Shown here: positions 1 through 5,981 of the stretch, one piece after another | How positions within the stretch are numbered: the first letter of the stretch is position 1 | Layout: every line of letters begins with the position of its first letter | NCBI GenBank assembly: GCA_030148625.1 | Contig: JASBTC010000297.1 | Span: forward strand, 1 to 6,639 | Source of the DNA: Sphingobium sp. | GTDB taxonomy: Bacteria > Pseudomonadota > Alphaproteobacteria > Sphingomonadales > Sphingomonadaceae | Direction of reading: 5' to 3' | DNA: 6,639 bases | Program-made: the position numbers and the translations under genes | The notes under the pieces: model-generated | The model's database searches: none | What the model was told of the DNA's origin: nothing | What the model saw: only the letters and a program-made list of their open reading frames with translations

Positions 1-1122
1 GGCATCCATCGACAGCCCGACGCGCAGCGGATGCTCGGCGAGTTCCCTGGAATCCAGCGTCACGCGCACCGGCAGGCGCTGAACCACCTTGATCCAGTTG
101 CCCGTGGCGTTCTGCGCCGGGATCAACGCAAAGGACGAGCCGGTCCCACCGGAGAAGCCGACGACCTTGCCGTGATAGACGACATCTCCGCCATAGAGGT
201 CGGAAGTCAGCGTCACCGGCTGGCCGACCTTGACGCGCGCCAGCTGGCCTTCCTTGAAATTCGCGTCGACGAACATCTGCGCCAGCGGCACGATCGTCAT
301 CACATTGGCGCCGGGCGCGACACGCTGCCCCACCTGCACCGCGCGGCGCGTGACCACACCATCGACCGGCGCGCGGATCACCGTGCGCTCGAGATCGAGT
401 TTCGCCCGATCGACCCTGGCCTGCGCCGCGAGCACATCGGGATTGCCCGTGACGGTCGTCCCGCTGATCAGCGCATCGTTCGCGGCGAGATCGCCGGCCG
501 CCGCACCGCGTGTCGAACTCGCCTGCGCGACGCCAGCCCTGGCTAGGTCGAGATTGGCACGTGCCGAAGCAAAGGCGTTGGTGGCCGTGGTCAGCTCGTC
601 GCCCGACACCGCACCGCTGGGGGCGAGCGCGCGGCGCCGTTCGAAATCGACACGCGCCTTTTCATAATCGGCCTGCGCGGCGACGAGCTGAGCCTGGGCG
701 CGCGCGACATCGGCGGCGCGCGCCTGGACCTGCGCGGCAAGCGCCGCGCTGGTTGCGGAAGTCTTGCCGAACTGGCGTTCGGCGCGGGAAAGTTCTGCCT
801 CGGCCTCGGCGAGCGCGATCCGCGCGTCGCGATCGTCGAGCCTGACCAGCACGTCGCCGCGCCTGACCGCCTGCGTGTCGCTCACGGCGACCACCGCGAC
901 CTGGCCTGCGACCATCGGCGTGATCTGTGCGCTGTCCGCGCCGACATAGGCGTTGTCGGTGGTGACGCGGTGGCTGGCGACGAGCACATACCAGGCGATG
1001 CTCACCGCACCGACGAGCAGCACCGCACCGGCAATGCCGGTCAACAGCGTCTTGCGCAGGCTGGTGCGGCCGGCATCGGCCCGTTCGATCTGGTGGAGCT
1101 GTGCGGGATCGGCCTCAGCCAT
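1..1122 (-). CDS. emrA: EmrA-type membrane-fusion (HlyD family) efflux protein, C-terminus cut by window edge
   Basis: Periplasmic adaptor that links an inner-membrane drug transporter to an outer-membrane channel in a tripartite multidrug exporter. The 374 visible residues contain a short cytoplasmic N-terminus and one membrane anchor at about residues 25-48. The family motif TDNAYVGAD follows at 55-63, then the first half of the lipoyl/barrel-sandwich domain (about 66-97), a long Ala/Arg/Glu-rich coiled-coil hairpin (about 98-245), the second lipoyl half (RAPVDGVVTRRAVQVGQ, 250-266) and the beta-barrel. The EmrA hallmark FALIPAQNATGNWIKVVQRL is at 331-350, and DANFKEGQ at 286-293 also fits EmrA. 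EmrA proteins are about 390 residues, so probably only 15-30 residues are missing. The ATG overlaps the stop of the upstream outer-membrane gene (shared ATGGCTGA) and has an AAGGA ribosome site, so translation is probably coupled. An EmrB-like MFS gene would be expected next, outside the window. EmrA assignment is strong; the exported substrate is unknown. Confidence 0.95.
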   Translation of the reverse strand, partial: MAEADPAQLHQIERADAGRTSLRKTLLTGIAGAVLLVGAVSIAWYVLVASHRVTTDNAYVGADSAQITPMVAGQVAVVAVSDTQAVRRGDVLVRLDDRDARIALAEAEAELSRAERQFGKTSATSAALAAQVQARAADVARAQAQLVAAQADYEKARVDFERRRALAPSGAVSGDELTTATNAFASARANLDLARAGVAQASSTRGAAAGDLAANDALISGTTVTGNPDVLAAQARVDRAKLDLERTVIRAPVDGVVTRRAVQVGQRVAPGANVMTIVPLAQMFVDANFKEGQLARVKVGQPVTLTSDLYGGDVVYHGKVVGFSGGTGSSFALIPAQNATGNWIKVVQRLPVRVTLDSRELAEHPLRVGLSMDA

Positions 1123-2590
1123 GGGGAATGTCCTTGACGCTCGGGGCCGCCGCGACGGCCCCCTGGGGAATGGAAAAGCCTCCGCCGAGCGCGCGGACCA
1201 GCGCGACGTCGAGCGTGAACGCCCGCGCCTCGAGATCGGCGACGATCGTGCGGTTCTGCAGCAGCCTCTCCTCGGCACTCAGAACGTCGAGATAGGTCGA
1301 CAGCCCACCCTGGTAACGCTGGCGGGCCACGCCGAATGCCGCTTCCGAATCCGCCAGTGCCTGACGGCTTTCGGAAAGACGCACGGCCAGCATCTTGCGG
1401 CTGGTCACGGCGTCGGCGACTTGATGGAAGGCATCGGCAACAGCACGGTCATAGGTCGCGACCGCCTCGTCATAGCTGGCGCGGGCGCCCTTATATTGTC
1501 CCGCGATCGCCCCGCCGCGAAAGACCGGCAGGCTGATCGCGGGGCCGGCCTGACCAAACGTCGATCCGCTCTTGAACAAGGCATCGATCCCGAGCGACTG
1601 GAATCCAGCCAGCGCCGTAAGGCTGACCGAGGGGTAGAAATCGGCGTGCGCGACCTTGATCCGCTGTGCTGCGGATTCGACGCGTGCGCGCGCCGCGGCG
1701 ATATCCGGGCGGCGGCCGATCAGGTCGGTGGTGACACCATCGGGCAGCCCCCTCGCCTGCACCGCCGCCGCCGGCCGTGCAATCGTCAGGCCGCGATCCG
1801 GCCCCTTGCCGAGCAACGCGGCGAGGCGATTGCGGGTGAGCCCAATCACCTCGTCGGTCGCGGCGAGTTCCGCGCGCGCCGCGGGCACCGCAGCATCGGC
1901 CTGTTTGAGCTCGGCAAGCGTGTCGAGTCCGATGGCGACGCGATCCGATACCAGCTTGCGTGTCTGCAAGCGCAGATCGAGCGCGGTCGCCTGCACATCG
2001 CGCTCGGCGAAGAGACGCGCGAGATCGGCATAGGCACCGGCGATGCCGGTCGAGAGCACGAGCCGCGCCTCTTCCAGCTCGATACGCGCGGCTTCGGCGT
2101 CCGAGGTCGCGGCGCGCAGCGCCGCCCGGTTCTTTCCCCACAGGTCGAGATCGAAGCTCAGCGTCGCGGCGACACGCCCGGTATCCTGCCATCCATGCGG
2201 CACGAAAGCGGGCGGGATGCCGTTGTTATAGCTCTGCTTGCTGCCGTTGACGCTGCCATCGGCGGTCAGGCTGGGCAGCGTCGCGGCGCCGGCCTGCTGG
2301 GCAAGCGCCCGTGCCCTGTCCAGTCTCGCCGCGGCGGCGGCAAGATCGGGTGCGTCGGCCAGCCCTTCCTCGATCAGGCCGGATAGCTGGGCGTCTCCAT
2401 AGCCGCTCCACCATTGCTCGACGGGCCAGAACGACACGCCGCCGCCGGCGAGCGACCGCTCGGCAGCGAAGCTGGCGGGCTGACGTATCTCGGGACGGGC
2501 GCCGAGATCGGGCACCGCCGCGCAGGACGCAAGAAGGGTCGAGCCGAAAAGCGTTGTCAGCAACGCCCGGCGCATCATGTAGCGCATCAT
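1115..2590 (-). CDS. NodT/OprM-type outer-membrane efflux lipoprotein (TolC-like channel)
   Basis: Outer-membrane channel of a tripartite exporter, partner of the overlapping EmrA-like protein. From the ATG at 2590 it is 491 residues, the normal size for the NodT family of RND/MFS outer-membrane factors. The N-terminus is a lipoprotein signal: Arg-Arg, a hydrophobic stretch, and the lipobox LASC with the acylated Cys at residue 23 counting from this ATG. Two repeated outer-membrane-factor domains follow. Family landmarks are WWSGYGDAQL early on, LSFDLDLWGKNRAA, the inter-repeat RRPDIAAARARVESA followed by ADFYPSVSLTA, and a late RYQGGLSTYLDVLSAEE. ATG codons at 2590, 2587, 2578 and 2575, plus a TTG at 2593, are all possible starts, and none has a clear Shine-Dalgarno sequence. 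The gene is first in its operon and is divergent from a TetR gene whose likely operator ends 5 bases upstream of this ATG, so repression by that TetR is likely. Confidence 0.94.
   Translation of the reverse strand: MMRYMMRRALLTTLFGSTLLASCAAVPDLGARPEIRQPASFAAERSLAGGGVSFWPVEQWWSGYGDAQLSGLIEEGLADAPDLAAAAARLDRARALAQQAGAATLPSLTADGSVNGSKQSYNNGIPPAFVPHGWQDTGRVAATLSFDLDLWGKNRAALRAATSDAEAARIELEEARLVLSTGIAGAYADLARLFAERDVQATALDLRLQTRKLVSDRVAIGLDTLAELKQADAAVPAARAELAATDEVIGLTRNRLAALLGKGPDRGLTIARPAAAVQARGLPDGVTTDLIGRRPDIAAARARVESAAQRIKVAHADFYPSVSLTALAGFQSLGIDALFKSGSTFGQAGPAISLPVFRGGAIAGQYKGARASYDEAVATYDRAVADAFHQVADAVTSRKMLAVRLSESRQALADSEAAFGVARQRYQGGLSTYLDVLSAEERLLQNRTIVADLEARAFTLDVALVRALGGGFSIPQGAVAAAPSVKDIPHG
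1131..1135 (-). promoter_or_regulatory. Ribosome binding site of the emrA-like gene
   Basis: AAGGA on the minus strand, 8 bases before the ATG at 1122. It lies inside the last codons of the upstream efflux lipoprotein gene. Together with the 8-bp gene overlap it fixes the emrA start and supports translational coupling. Confidence 0.7.
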
Positions 2591-2591
2591 C

Positions 2592-2647
2592 AATATACCG
2601 TACTGGTTGGTACGGTATCAGATGGTCCCTCGCGAAAAGCTTGTCAA
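2592..2647 (-). promoter_or_regulatory. Promoter region of the efflux operon
   Basis: Two overlapping candidates read leftward. The first has a perfect -35 TTGACA at 2647-2642, with the best nearby -10 being TCTGAT (2622-2617), a rather long 19-base spacer. The second has CTGATA (2621-2616), an 18-base spacer and a good -10 TATATT (2597-2592), which would start transcription at or inside the cluster of ATG codons. Either way the 9-bp inverted repeat at 2595-2618 covers the -10 or start region, the expected place for repressor binding. Which one is used cannot be decided from sequence alone. Confidence 0.5.
2595..2618. promoter_or_regulatory. TetR operator 1: perfect 9-bp inverted repeat
   Basis: Half-sites ATACCGTAC (2595-2603) and GTACGGTAT (2610-2618) are exact reverse complements separated by the 6-base spacer TGGTTG. 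The repeat sits between the efflux start codons and its promoter elements and next to a divergent TetR gene. A near copy with identical spacing lies at 2652-2675. Palindromes of this kind beside a divergent tetR gene are the usual binding sites of TetR dimers; the assignment to this regulator is inferred. Confidence 0.8.
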
Positions 2648-2668
2648 CATGAAATCGTACCCTATAGT
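2641..2668 (+). promoter_or_regulatory. tetR promoter, probably producing a leaderless mRNA
   Basis: The -35 TTGTCA (2641-2646) and -10 TATAGT (2663-2668) each match the sigma-70 consensus in five of six bases, with a 16-base spacer. Counting 7 bases past the -10 places the transcription start at about 2675, which is the A of the tetR ATG. No Shine-Dalgarno sequence precedes that ATG, consistent with a leaderless transcript. The -35 box overlaps the minus-strand TTGACA (2647-2642) of the efflux operon. The -10 lies inside operator 2, so autorepression is expected. Confidence 0.7.
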
Positions 2669-2675
2669 ACGGTTA
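2652..2675. promoter_or_regulatory. TetR operator 2: second copy of the inverted repeat over the tetR -10 box
   Basis: Half-sites AAATCGTAC (2652-2660) and GTACGGTTA (2667-2675) have the same 6-base spacer length (CCTATA) as operator 1. Each half matches the corresponding half of operator 1 in 7 of 9 positions, with CGTAC and GTACGGT intact. The repeat is less symmetrical than operator 1 and so perhaps a weaker site. Its spacer and right half contain the tetR -10, and its last base is the A of the tetR start codon. The centres of the two operators are 57 bp apart. Confidence 0.7.
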
Positions 2676-3307
2676 TGATAAAAGCCGAGGAGAGAGCCCC
2701 GCCGGGCAAGCGCGAGGCGCGCAAACAGGAGCGACGCGAAGCCATTATCGCGATCGCCGCGCAGTCGTTTCTCGAACTCGGCTATGCCGGCACCTCGATG
2801 TCGGCGATCGCCGCCGAACTGGGTGGATCCAAGGGCACGCTGTGGAGCTATTTTCCGTCGAAGGAGGCATTGTTCGATGCCGTCATCGAGGATCGGGTCG
2901 CCGCTTATCGCGAGGAACTCGGATCGCTGCTCGCGACGCAGGACGATCTGCGCGATACGGTGATGGAATTCTGCCGCGGTTTCGTTCGCAAGGTGAACAT
3001 GCCCGATGCGATCGCGCTTCATCGGCTGGTTTCCGCCGAAGCCGGGCGCTTCCCCGAAGTCGGCAGGATTTTCTATGAGCGCGCGCCGCGGATCACCCAG
3101 ATGATGCTCGCCCACTTCCTCGCCGAACATATGGCCAACGGCCATCTGCGTCAGGACAGCCCCGAACTCGCTGCACGCGCACTGTCCAGCCTCTGCCTGG
3201 CCTCGCAGCATGAGACATTGTGGGGCCGCCCCCCTGCAGACGCGCAGAAGATGGAAGCCGATGCGAGATTCGCCGCCGAGGCCTTCCTCAGGGCCTTTGC
3301 GCCATAG
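2675..3307 (+). CDS. TetR/AcrR family repressor of the adjacent efflux operon
   Basis: One-component DNA-binding repressor, 210 residues, a normal TetR size. A basic N-terminus (GKREARKQERRE) leads into the TetR_N helix-turn-helix domain at about residues 22-68. The recognition segment is TSMSAIAAELGGSKGTLWSYF at 40-60, followed by PSKEALFDAVI. The rest is an all-helical ligand and dimer domain; RFPEVGRIFYE and the following segment resemble the AefR-like C-terminal family. The reading frame is open far upstream, but the ATG at 2675 is the proper start: TetR homology begins just after it and the promoter places transcription there. The gene is divergent from the NodT-EmrA operon with two shared palindromes between them, so it most likely represses both that operon and itself until an inducer binds. 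It converges on the sigma-factor gene, leaving 33 bp between their stop codons. The inducer cannot be read from the sequence. Confidence 0.93.
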   Translation: MIKAEERAPPGKREARKQERREAIIAIAAQSFLELGYAGTSMSAIAAELGGSKGTLWSYFPSKEALFDAVIEDRVAAYREELGSLLATQDDLRDTVMEFCRGFVRKVNMPDAIALHRLVSAEAGRFPEVGRIFYERAPRITQMMLAHFLAEHMANGHLRQDSPELAARALSSLCLASQHETLWGRPPADAQKMEADARFAAEAFLRAFAP

Positions 3308-3340
3308 GCCGGTCTTTCGCGATTTTTCCTACAAATTCCG

Positions 3341-4612
3341 TCAATTACACGCGTCCGCGCGGGCGAGAAGAAAGGCGCTTTCCCGTTCGTTGCGAGTGAG
3401 CCTGGCCGCGGCCTCGAATTCCAGGCGCGCCTCGGCCAGCCGGCCGGACCGAAACAGAAAATCGCCTCTCGCTGCAGACAATGGCGCATAATTGCGCAGC
3501 GCGGCATCGTCGGCAATCTCCTCCAGCAGCCGCAGGCCCATTTCGGGCCCAAAGGCCATGCTATGCGCGACCGCACGATTGAGATCGACCACCGGCGAAG
3601 GCATCACCGCGCGCAACCGGTCGTAGAGCGCCGCGATGCGGGGCCAGTCGGTGTCGGCGGGGCTGTGCGCACGGGCATGGCAGGCCGCGAGCGCCGCCTG
3701 CAACGCATAGGGTCCGTTGCCACCGAGCGCTTCGGCGCGCGCCAGCGCGTCGAGACCGCGGCGGATCAGCAACTGATCCCAGCGTGCGCGATTCTGCTCG
3801 GTCAGGGGAATGAGGGCGCCGTCCGCTCCGGTCCGTGCCGACAGGCGGGACGCCTGGATTTCCATCAACGCCAGCAGGCCGAATATTTCCGCGGCCTCCG
3901 GGGTATCTCCGGGCATCAGCCCCGCCAGGATGCGCCCCAGCCGCTGCGCCTCCAGGCACAGGCTTGGCCGGACGAGATCCTCCCCCGCCGTGGCGGCATA
4001 GCCTTCGTTGAAGATGAGGTAGATCACCTCCAGCACCGATGAAAGCCGCGCCGCGCGCTCGACACCCCGCGGAACCTCGAAGCCGATGCCGGCCTTGGCG
4101 ATCGTCTTTTTCGCACGAACGACGCGCTGGGCGATCGTCGCCTCGCTCGACAGGAAGGCACGGGCAATCTCGTCGGTCGTGAGGCCACCCACGATACGCA
4201 GCGTCAGCGCCGCACGGGCATCGGGCGAAAGCACGGGATGGCAGGCGGTGAAGATCAGACCCAGCAGTTCGTCGCCCAGATCGTCGTCCATGGCCGCTAC
4301 GATCTCGGCCTCGGCGCTATCCTCATACGCATCGTCCAGTTCGCGCGCGATCTCCTCATGCTTGCGCGCGCGCATCGTATCGCGGCGGATCGCGTCGATG
4401 GCGCGGCGTTTGGCGGCGGTCATCAGCCAGGCGCCGGGATTGGCCGGAACGCCGATCCTCGGCCATTCGGACAAGGCGATGACCAGCGCATCCTGCGCCA
4501 GTTCCTCCGCCCGATCGACATCGCGCACGACACGGGCCAGACCCGCGATGAGCCTGGCCCGTTCGATCCGGAAAACCGCTTCGATCGCCTGTTGCGTCTC
4601 ACCCGCAGCCAT
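3341..4612 (-). CDS. ECF42-type RNA polymerase sigma factor with long C-terminal extension
   Basis: Alternative sigma factor of 423 residues, about twice the size of a minimal ECF sigma. Residues about 8-77 form region 2 (DRAEELAQDALVIALSEW, then PGAWLMTAAKRRAIDAIRR). Residues about 128-172 form region 4 (LSPDARAALTLRIVGGLTTDEIARAFL followed by a helix-turn-helix). From about 185 there is a large extension typical of the ECF42 group: a DUF6596-like part with VLEVIYLIFNEGY and RPSLCLEAQRLGR, then Ala-rich TPR-like helices with VVDLNRAVAHS near 341-351. No anti-sigma factor gene is present. In the ECF42 group the extension is thought to be needed for activity. The start has only a weak ribosome site (AAGG). 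The gene lies 69 bp downstream of a DGPF protein gene, the hallmark partner of ECF42, and is probably cotranscribed from the ECF42-like promoter at 5113-5139. The physiological signal is unknown. Confidence 0.93.
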   Translation of the reverse strand: MAAGETQQAIEAVFRIERARLIAGLARVVRDVDRAEELAQDALVIALSEWPRIGVPANPGAWLMTAAKRRAIDAIRRDTMRARKHEEIARELDDAYEDSAEAEIVAAMDDDLGDELLGLIFTACHPVLSPDARAALTLRIVGGLTTDEIARAFLSSEATIAQRVVRAKKTIAKAGIGFEVPRGVERAARLSSVLEVIYLIFNEGYAATAGEDLVRPSLCLEAQRLGRILAGLMPGDTPEAAEIFGLLALMEIQASRLSARTGADGALIPLTEQNRARWDQLLIRRGLDALARAEALGGNGPYALQAALAACHARAHSPADTDWPRIAALYDRLRAVMPSPVVDLNRAVAHSMAFGPEMGLRLLEEIADDAALRNYAPLSAARGDFLFRSGRLAEARLEFEAAARLTRNERESAFLLARADACN

Positions 4613-4660
4613 GCCGCCTTGTCGGCCAAAGCCGTGGGGGAGGCAAGCGGGTCAAGAGCA

Positions 4661-4676
4661 GCCCGAAAGTTCGGGC
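4661..4676 (-). other. Short GC-rich hairpin between the DGPF and sigma genes
   Basis: The sequence GCCCGAAAGTTCGGGC is a near-perfect palindrome that can form a 6-bp stem with a 4-base loop. It begins 5 bases past the DGPF stop codon in the direction of transcription. No T-run follows, so it is not a standard intrinsic terminator. It may protect the upstream mRNA or dampen read-through into the sigma gene; this is inference. Confidence 0.4.
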
Positions 4677-4681
4677 AAGCC

Positions 4682-5065
4682 CTATGCGCCGCTATGGGGC
4701 AGCAGGTCCTCCAATTCGTAGATCGGCCGGATCTCGATCTCGCTGGGCCCCGGCATGGGATTGGGGCAGCGTTTCACCCAGGCAACAGCCTCGTCCATGT
4801 CCTTGACTTCCCAGAGCCAGAAGCCGGCGACCAGTTCGCGGGTTTCGGCGAAAGGCCCGTCGATGACGGAACGGCCGGGGCCATCGAACGCGACACGCCT
4901 GGCCTCGGACGAAGGCTTGAGGCCATCGCCGGCAAGCATGATGCCGGCCTTTGTCAGTTCATCGTTGAATTTGCCCATCGCCTCCATCATCGCCATCGTC
5001 TCGGGCGTTGGGTTGAAGCCCTGTTCGCTGTCTTCGGTCGCTTTCACGAGCACCATCACACGCAT
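4682..5065 (-). CDS. DGPF/YCII-domain protein, partner of the ECF42 sigma factor
   Basis: Small single-domain protein (127 residues) of the YCII-related DGPF family, a ferredoxin-like fold. The N-terminal strand MRVMVLVKAT is typical. KFNDELTKAGIMLAGDGLKPS follows at 32-52, and the family signature DGPF is at residues 69-72 within VIDGPFAETRELVAGFWLWE. The domain ends with EIRPIYELED. The frame stays open far upstream, but the ATG at 5065 is preceded by a strong AGGAG at 7-base spacing and gives exactly the family length. Genes of this type are consistently found next to ECF42 sigma genes and have been reported as their regulon members. The biochemical role is not established; some YCII proteins may be small enzymes. 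Here the gene is first in a probable two-gene operon with the sigma factor 69 bp downstream. Confidence 0.93.
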   Translation of the reverse strand: MRVMVLVKATEDSEQGFNPTPETMAMMEAMGKFNDELTKAGIMLAGDGLKPSSEARRVAFDGPGRSVIDGPFAETRELVAGFWLWEVKDMDEAVAWVKRCPNPMPGPSEIEIRPIYELEDLLPHSGA

Positions 5066-5072
5066 TGTCTGT

Positions 5073-5077
5073 CTCCT
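5073..5077 (-). promoter_or_regulatory. Ribosome binding site of the DGPF gene
   Basis: AGGAG on the minus strand, 7 bases before the ATG at 5065. It decides the start within a reading frame that otherwise extends through the antiparallel methyltransferase region to about 5740. Confidence 0.8.
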
Positions 5078-5112
5078 GGTTGAATCCGGCCTGATCGGCC
5101 CGACATCGGAAC

Positions 5113-5139
5113 GACGAACGGGGTTTCCGGAAATCGACA
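5113..5139 (-). promoter_or_regulatory. Candidate ECF42-dependent promoter of the DGPF-sigma operon
   Basis: On the minus strand TGTCGA (5139-5134) is followed after 17 bases by CGTC (5116-5113). From memory, the motif reported for ECF42 promoters of Streptomyces venezuelae is TGTCGA at -35 and CGA/TC at -10, and this site matches both with normal spacing. It lies in the 98-bp gap upstream of the DGPF gene and would give a leader of roughly 40 bases. No good sigma-70 promoter is visible in the same gap. This suggests positive autoregulation of the sigma factor together with its DGPF partner. Confidence 0.65.
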
Positions 5140-5163
5140 TCGCCGCGCAATTGATTTTCAACG

Positions 5164-5865
5164 TCACCAGATGCCGGGGATCAGCCTCGCGCGGACCCTG
5201 CGCGCGTAATCGGCATAGCCGGGAAGCTCGGCGCGCAGCAGGCGGTCCTCCCACGCGGTCCGCAACACCAGAAATGCGGAGGCGATGGCGGCAGGCACCA
5301 GCGCCCAGAGCGAAGCGAGCGCGAGCGCCATGCCGAAGAACAACAGCAAAGCGGCGACATAGCCGGGATGGCGGACAAACCTGTAGGGGCCGGTGTCGAT
5401 GACATGCTGGTGGCGTTCCGACTGGATCCTGACGCCCGGTTCGAAAAAGGGATTCACCGCCTGTGCCCATGCCGTGATCGCCATGCCGGCAAGCGTCGCG
5501 ACATAGCCCGCCACCACGATCCAGCCGGGCACCGCCGACCAATGGAAACGTCCGGCATCGAGCGCCGCGACCGGCAGGATCGCGACCATCGACGGCAGGA
5601 TCACCGCGAGCAGCGACTTGTCCCAGCTTTTGGTGCCCGGCTGGAACCGGCTGCGCGCGCGATAGATCACCGGATTCACCCGTGCGAGGACGAGGGCGGA
5701 CGCACCGAAACCGAGAAACAGGACCGCGACGAACAACCATCCGGCACGCCAGTCCAGGCCGCCGGCGGGAAGGAACAGCAAGAGCAGCAGGGACAGCGGC
5801 AACCCGATCGCATAGGCAATCGCGACACTGCGCGACATCGGCCTGGGATCCTGCGGGGCTTCCAC
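5164..5865 (-). CDS. Isoprenylcysteine carboxyl methyltransferase / PEMT-like membrane methyltransferase
   Basis: Integral membrane protein of 233 residues related to the ICMT/PEMT superfamily, which uses S-adenosylmethionine to methylate lipid-linked or small hydrophobic substrates. Hydrophobic segments lie at about residues 13-32, 41-62, 84-103, 111-133 and a hairpin at 168-202. The conserved C-terminal core is present: HVIDTGPYRFVRHPGY at 154-169, including the RHP motif, then a Glu in AWEDRLLRAELPGYADYARRV (204-224). These are the cofactor-binding and active-site elements of the family. I chose the GTG at 5865 because GAGGAG sits 8 bases upstream; a GTG at 5928 and ATG codons at 5898 and 5838 lack as good a site. 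Bacteria lack prenylated CAAX proteins, so the true substrate is unknown and the name should be read as family membership only. The DGPF and sigma genes follow 98 bp downstream on the same strand. Confidence 0.85.
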   Translation of the reverse strand: MEAPQDPRPMSRSVAIAYAIGLPLSLLLLLFLPAGGLDWRAGWLFVAVLFLGFGASALVLARVNPVIYRARSRFQPGTKSWDKSLLAVILPSMVAILPVAALDAGRFHWSAVPGWIVVAGYVATLAGMAITAWAQAVNPFFEPGVRIQSERHQHVIDTGPYRFVRHPGYVAALLLFFGMALALASLWALVPAAIASAFLVLRTAWEDRLLRAELPGYADYARRVRARLIPGIW

Positions 5866-5873
5866 GGCTGGCA

Positions 5874-5879
5874 CTCCTC
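5874..5879 (-). promoter_or_regulatory. Ribosome binding site deciding the methyltransferase start
   Basis: GAGGAG on the minus strand, 8 bases before a GTG codon at 5865. It is the only strong Shine-Dalgarno sequence near any of the four in-frame candidate starts, so it argues for the GTG over the longer frame beginning at 5928. Confidence 0.65.
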
Positions 5880-5981
5880 GTCCCTGCCCCACTCGCATCG
5901 CCGATAGCACCGGGACGAGCGAGTTCACGGCTACGCGCTCATATCACCAACCAACCGATCCCCGAAATGTTGCGGCAACCG

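Noticed and set aside
953..2386. A 477-codon open frame on the plus strand
   Set aside because: It lies antisense to the NodT-type lipoprotein and emrA genes, is rich in Arg, Gly and Ala with no recognisable domain, and is explained by high GC content.
2414..2674. Upstream extension of the tetR frame to 2414
   Set aside because: It would run through the operators, promoters and the efflux gene's signal peptide region; TetR homology begins only after the ATG at 2675.
3292..3326. Possible intrinsic terminator between the converging tetR and sigma genes (GGCCT...AGGCC followed by a T-run)
   Set aside because: The stem is only 5 bp with a 9-base loop, and the T-run starts more than 10 bases after the stem, so it is too weak to call.
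4238..5083. A 281-codon open frame on the plus strand across the sigma and DGPF genes
   Set aside because: It spans two well-recognised minus-strand genes and their gap, has no family features, and is a GC-rich shadow.
5066..5740. Upstream extension of the DGPF frame that would make a 352-residue fusion protein
   Set aside because: The extra part is an out-of-frame reading of the methyltransferase gene, the DGPF family length is matched from the ATG at 5065, and that ATG has a strong ribosome site.
5866..5928. N-terminal extension of the methyltransferase from a GTG at 5928
   Set aside because: There is no ribosome site at 5928 or at the ATG at 5898, the extra residues look non-conserved, and a strong GAGGAG supports the GTG at 5865.
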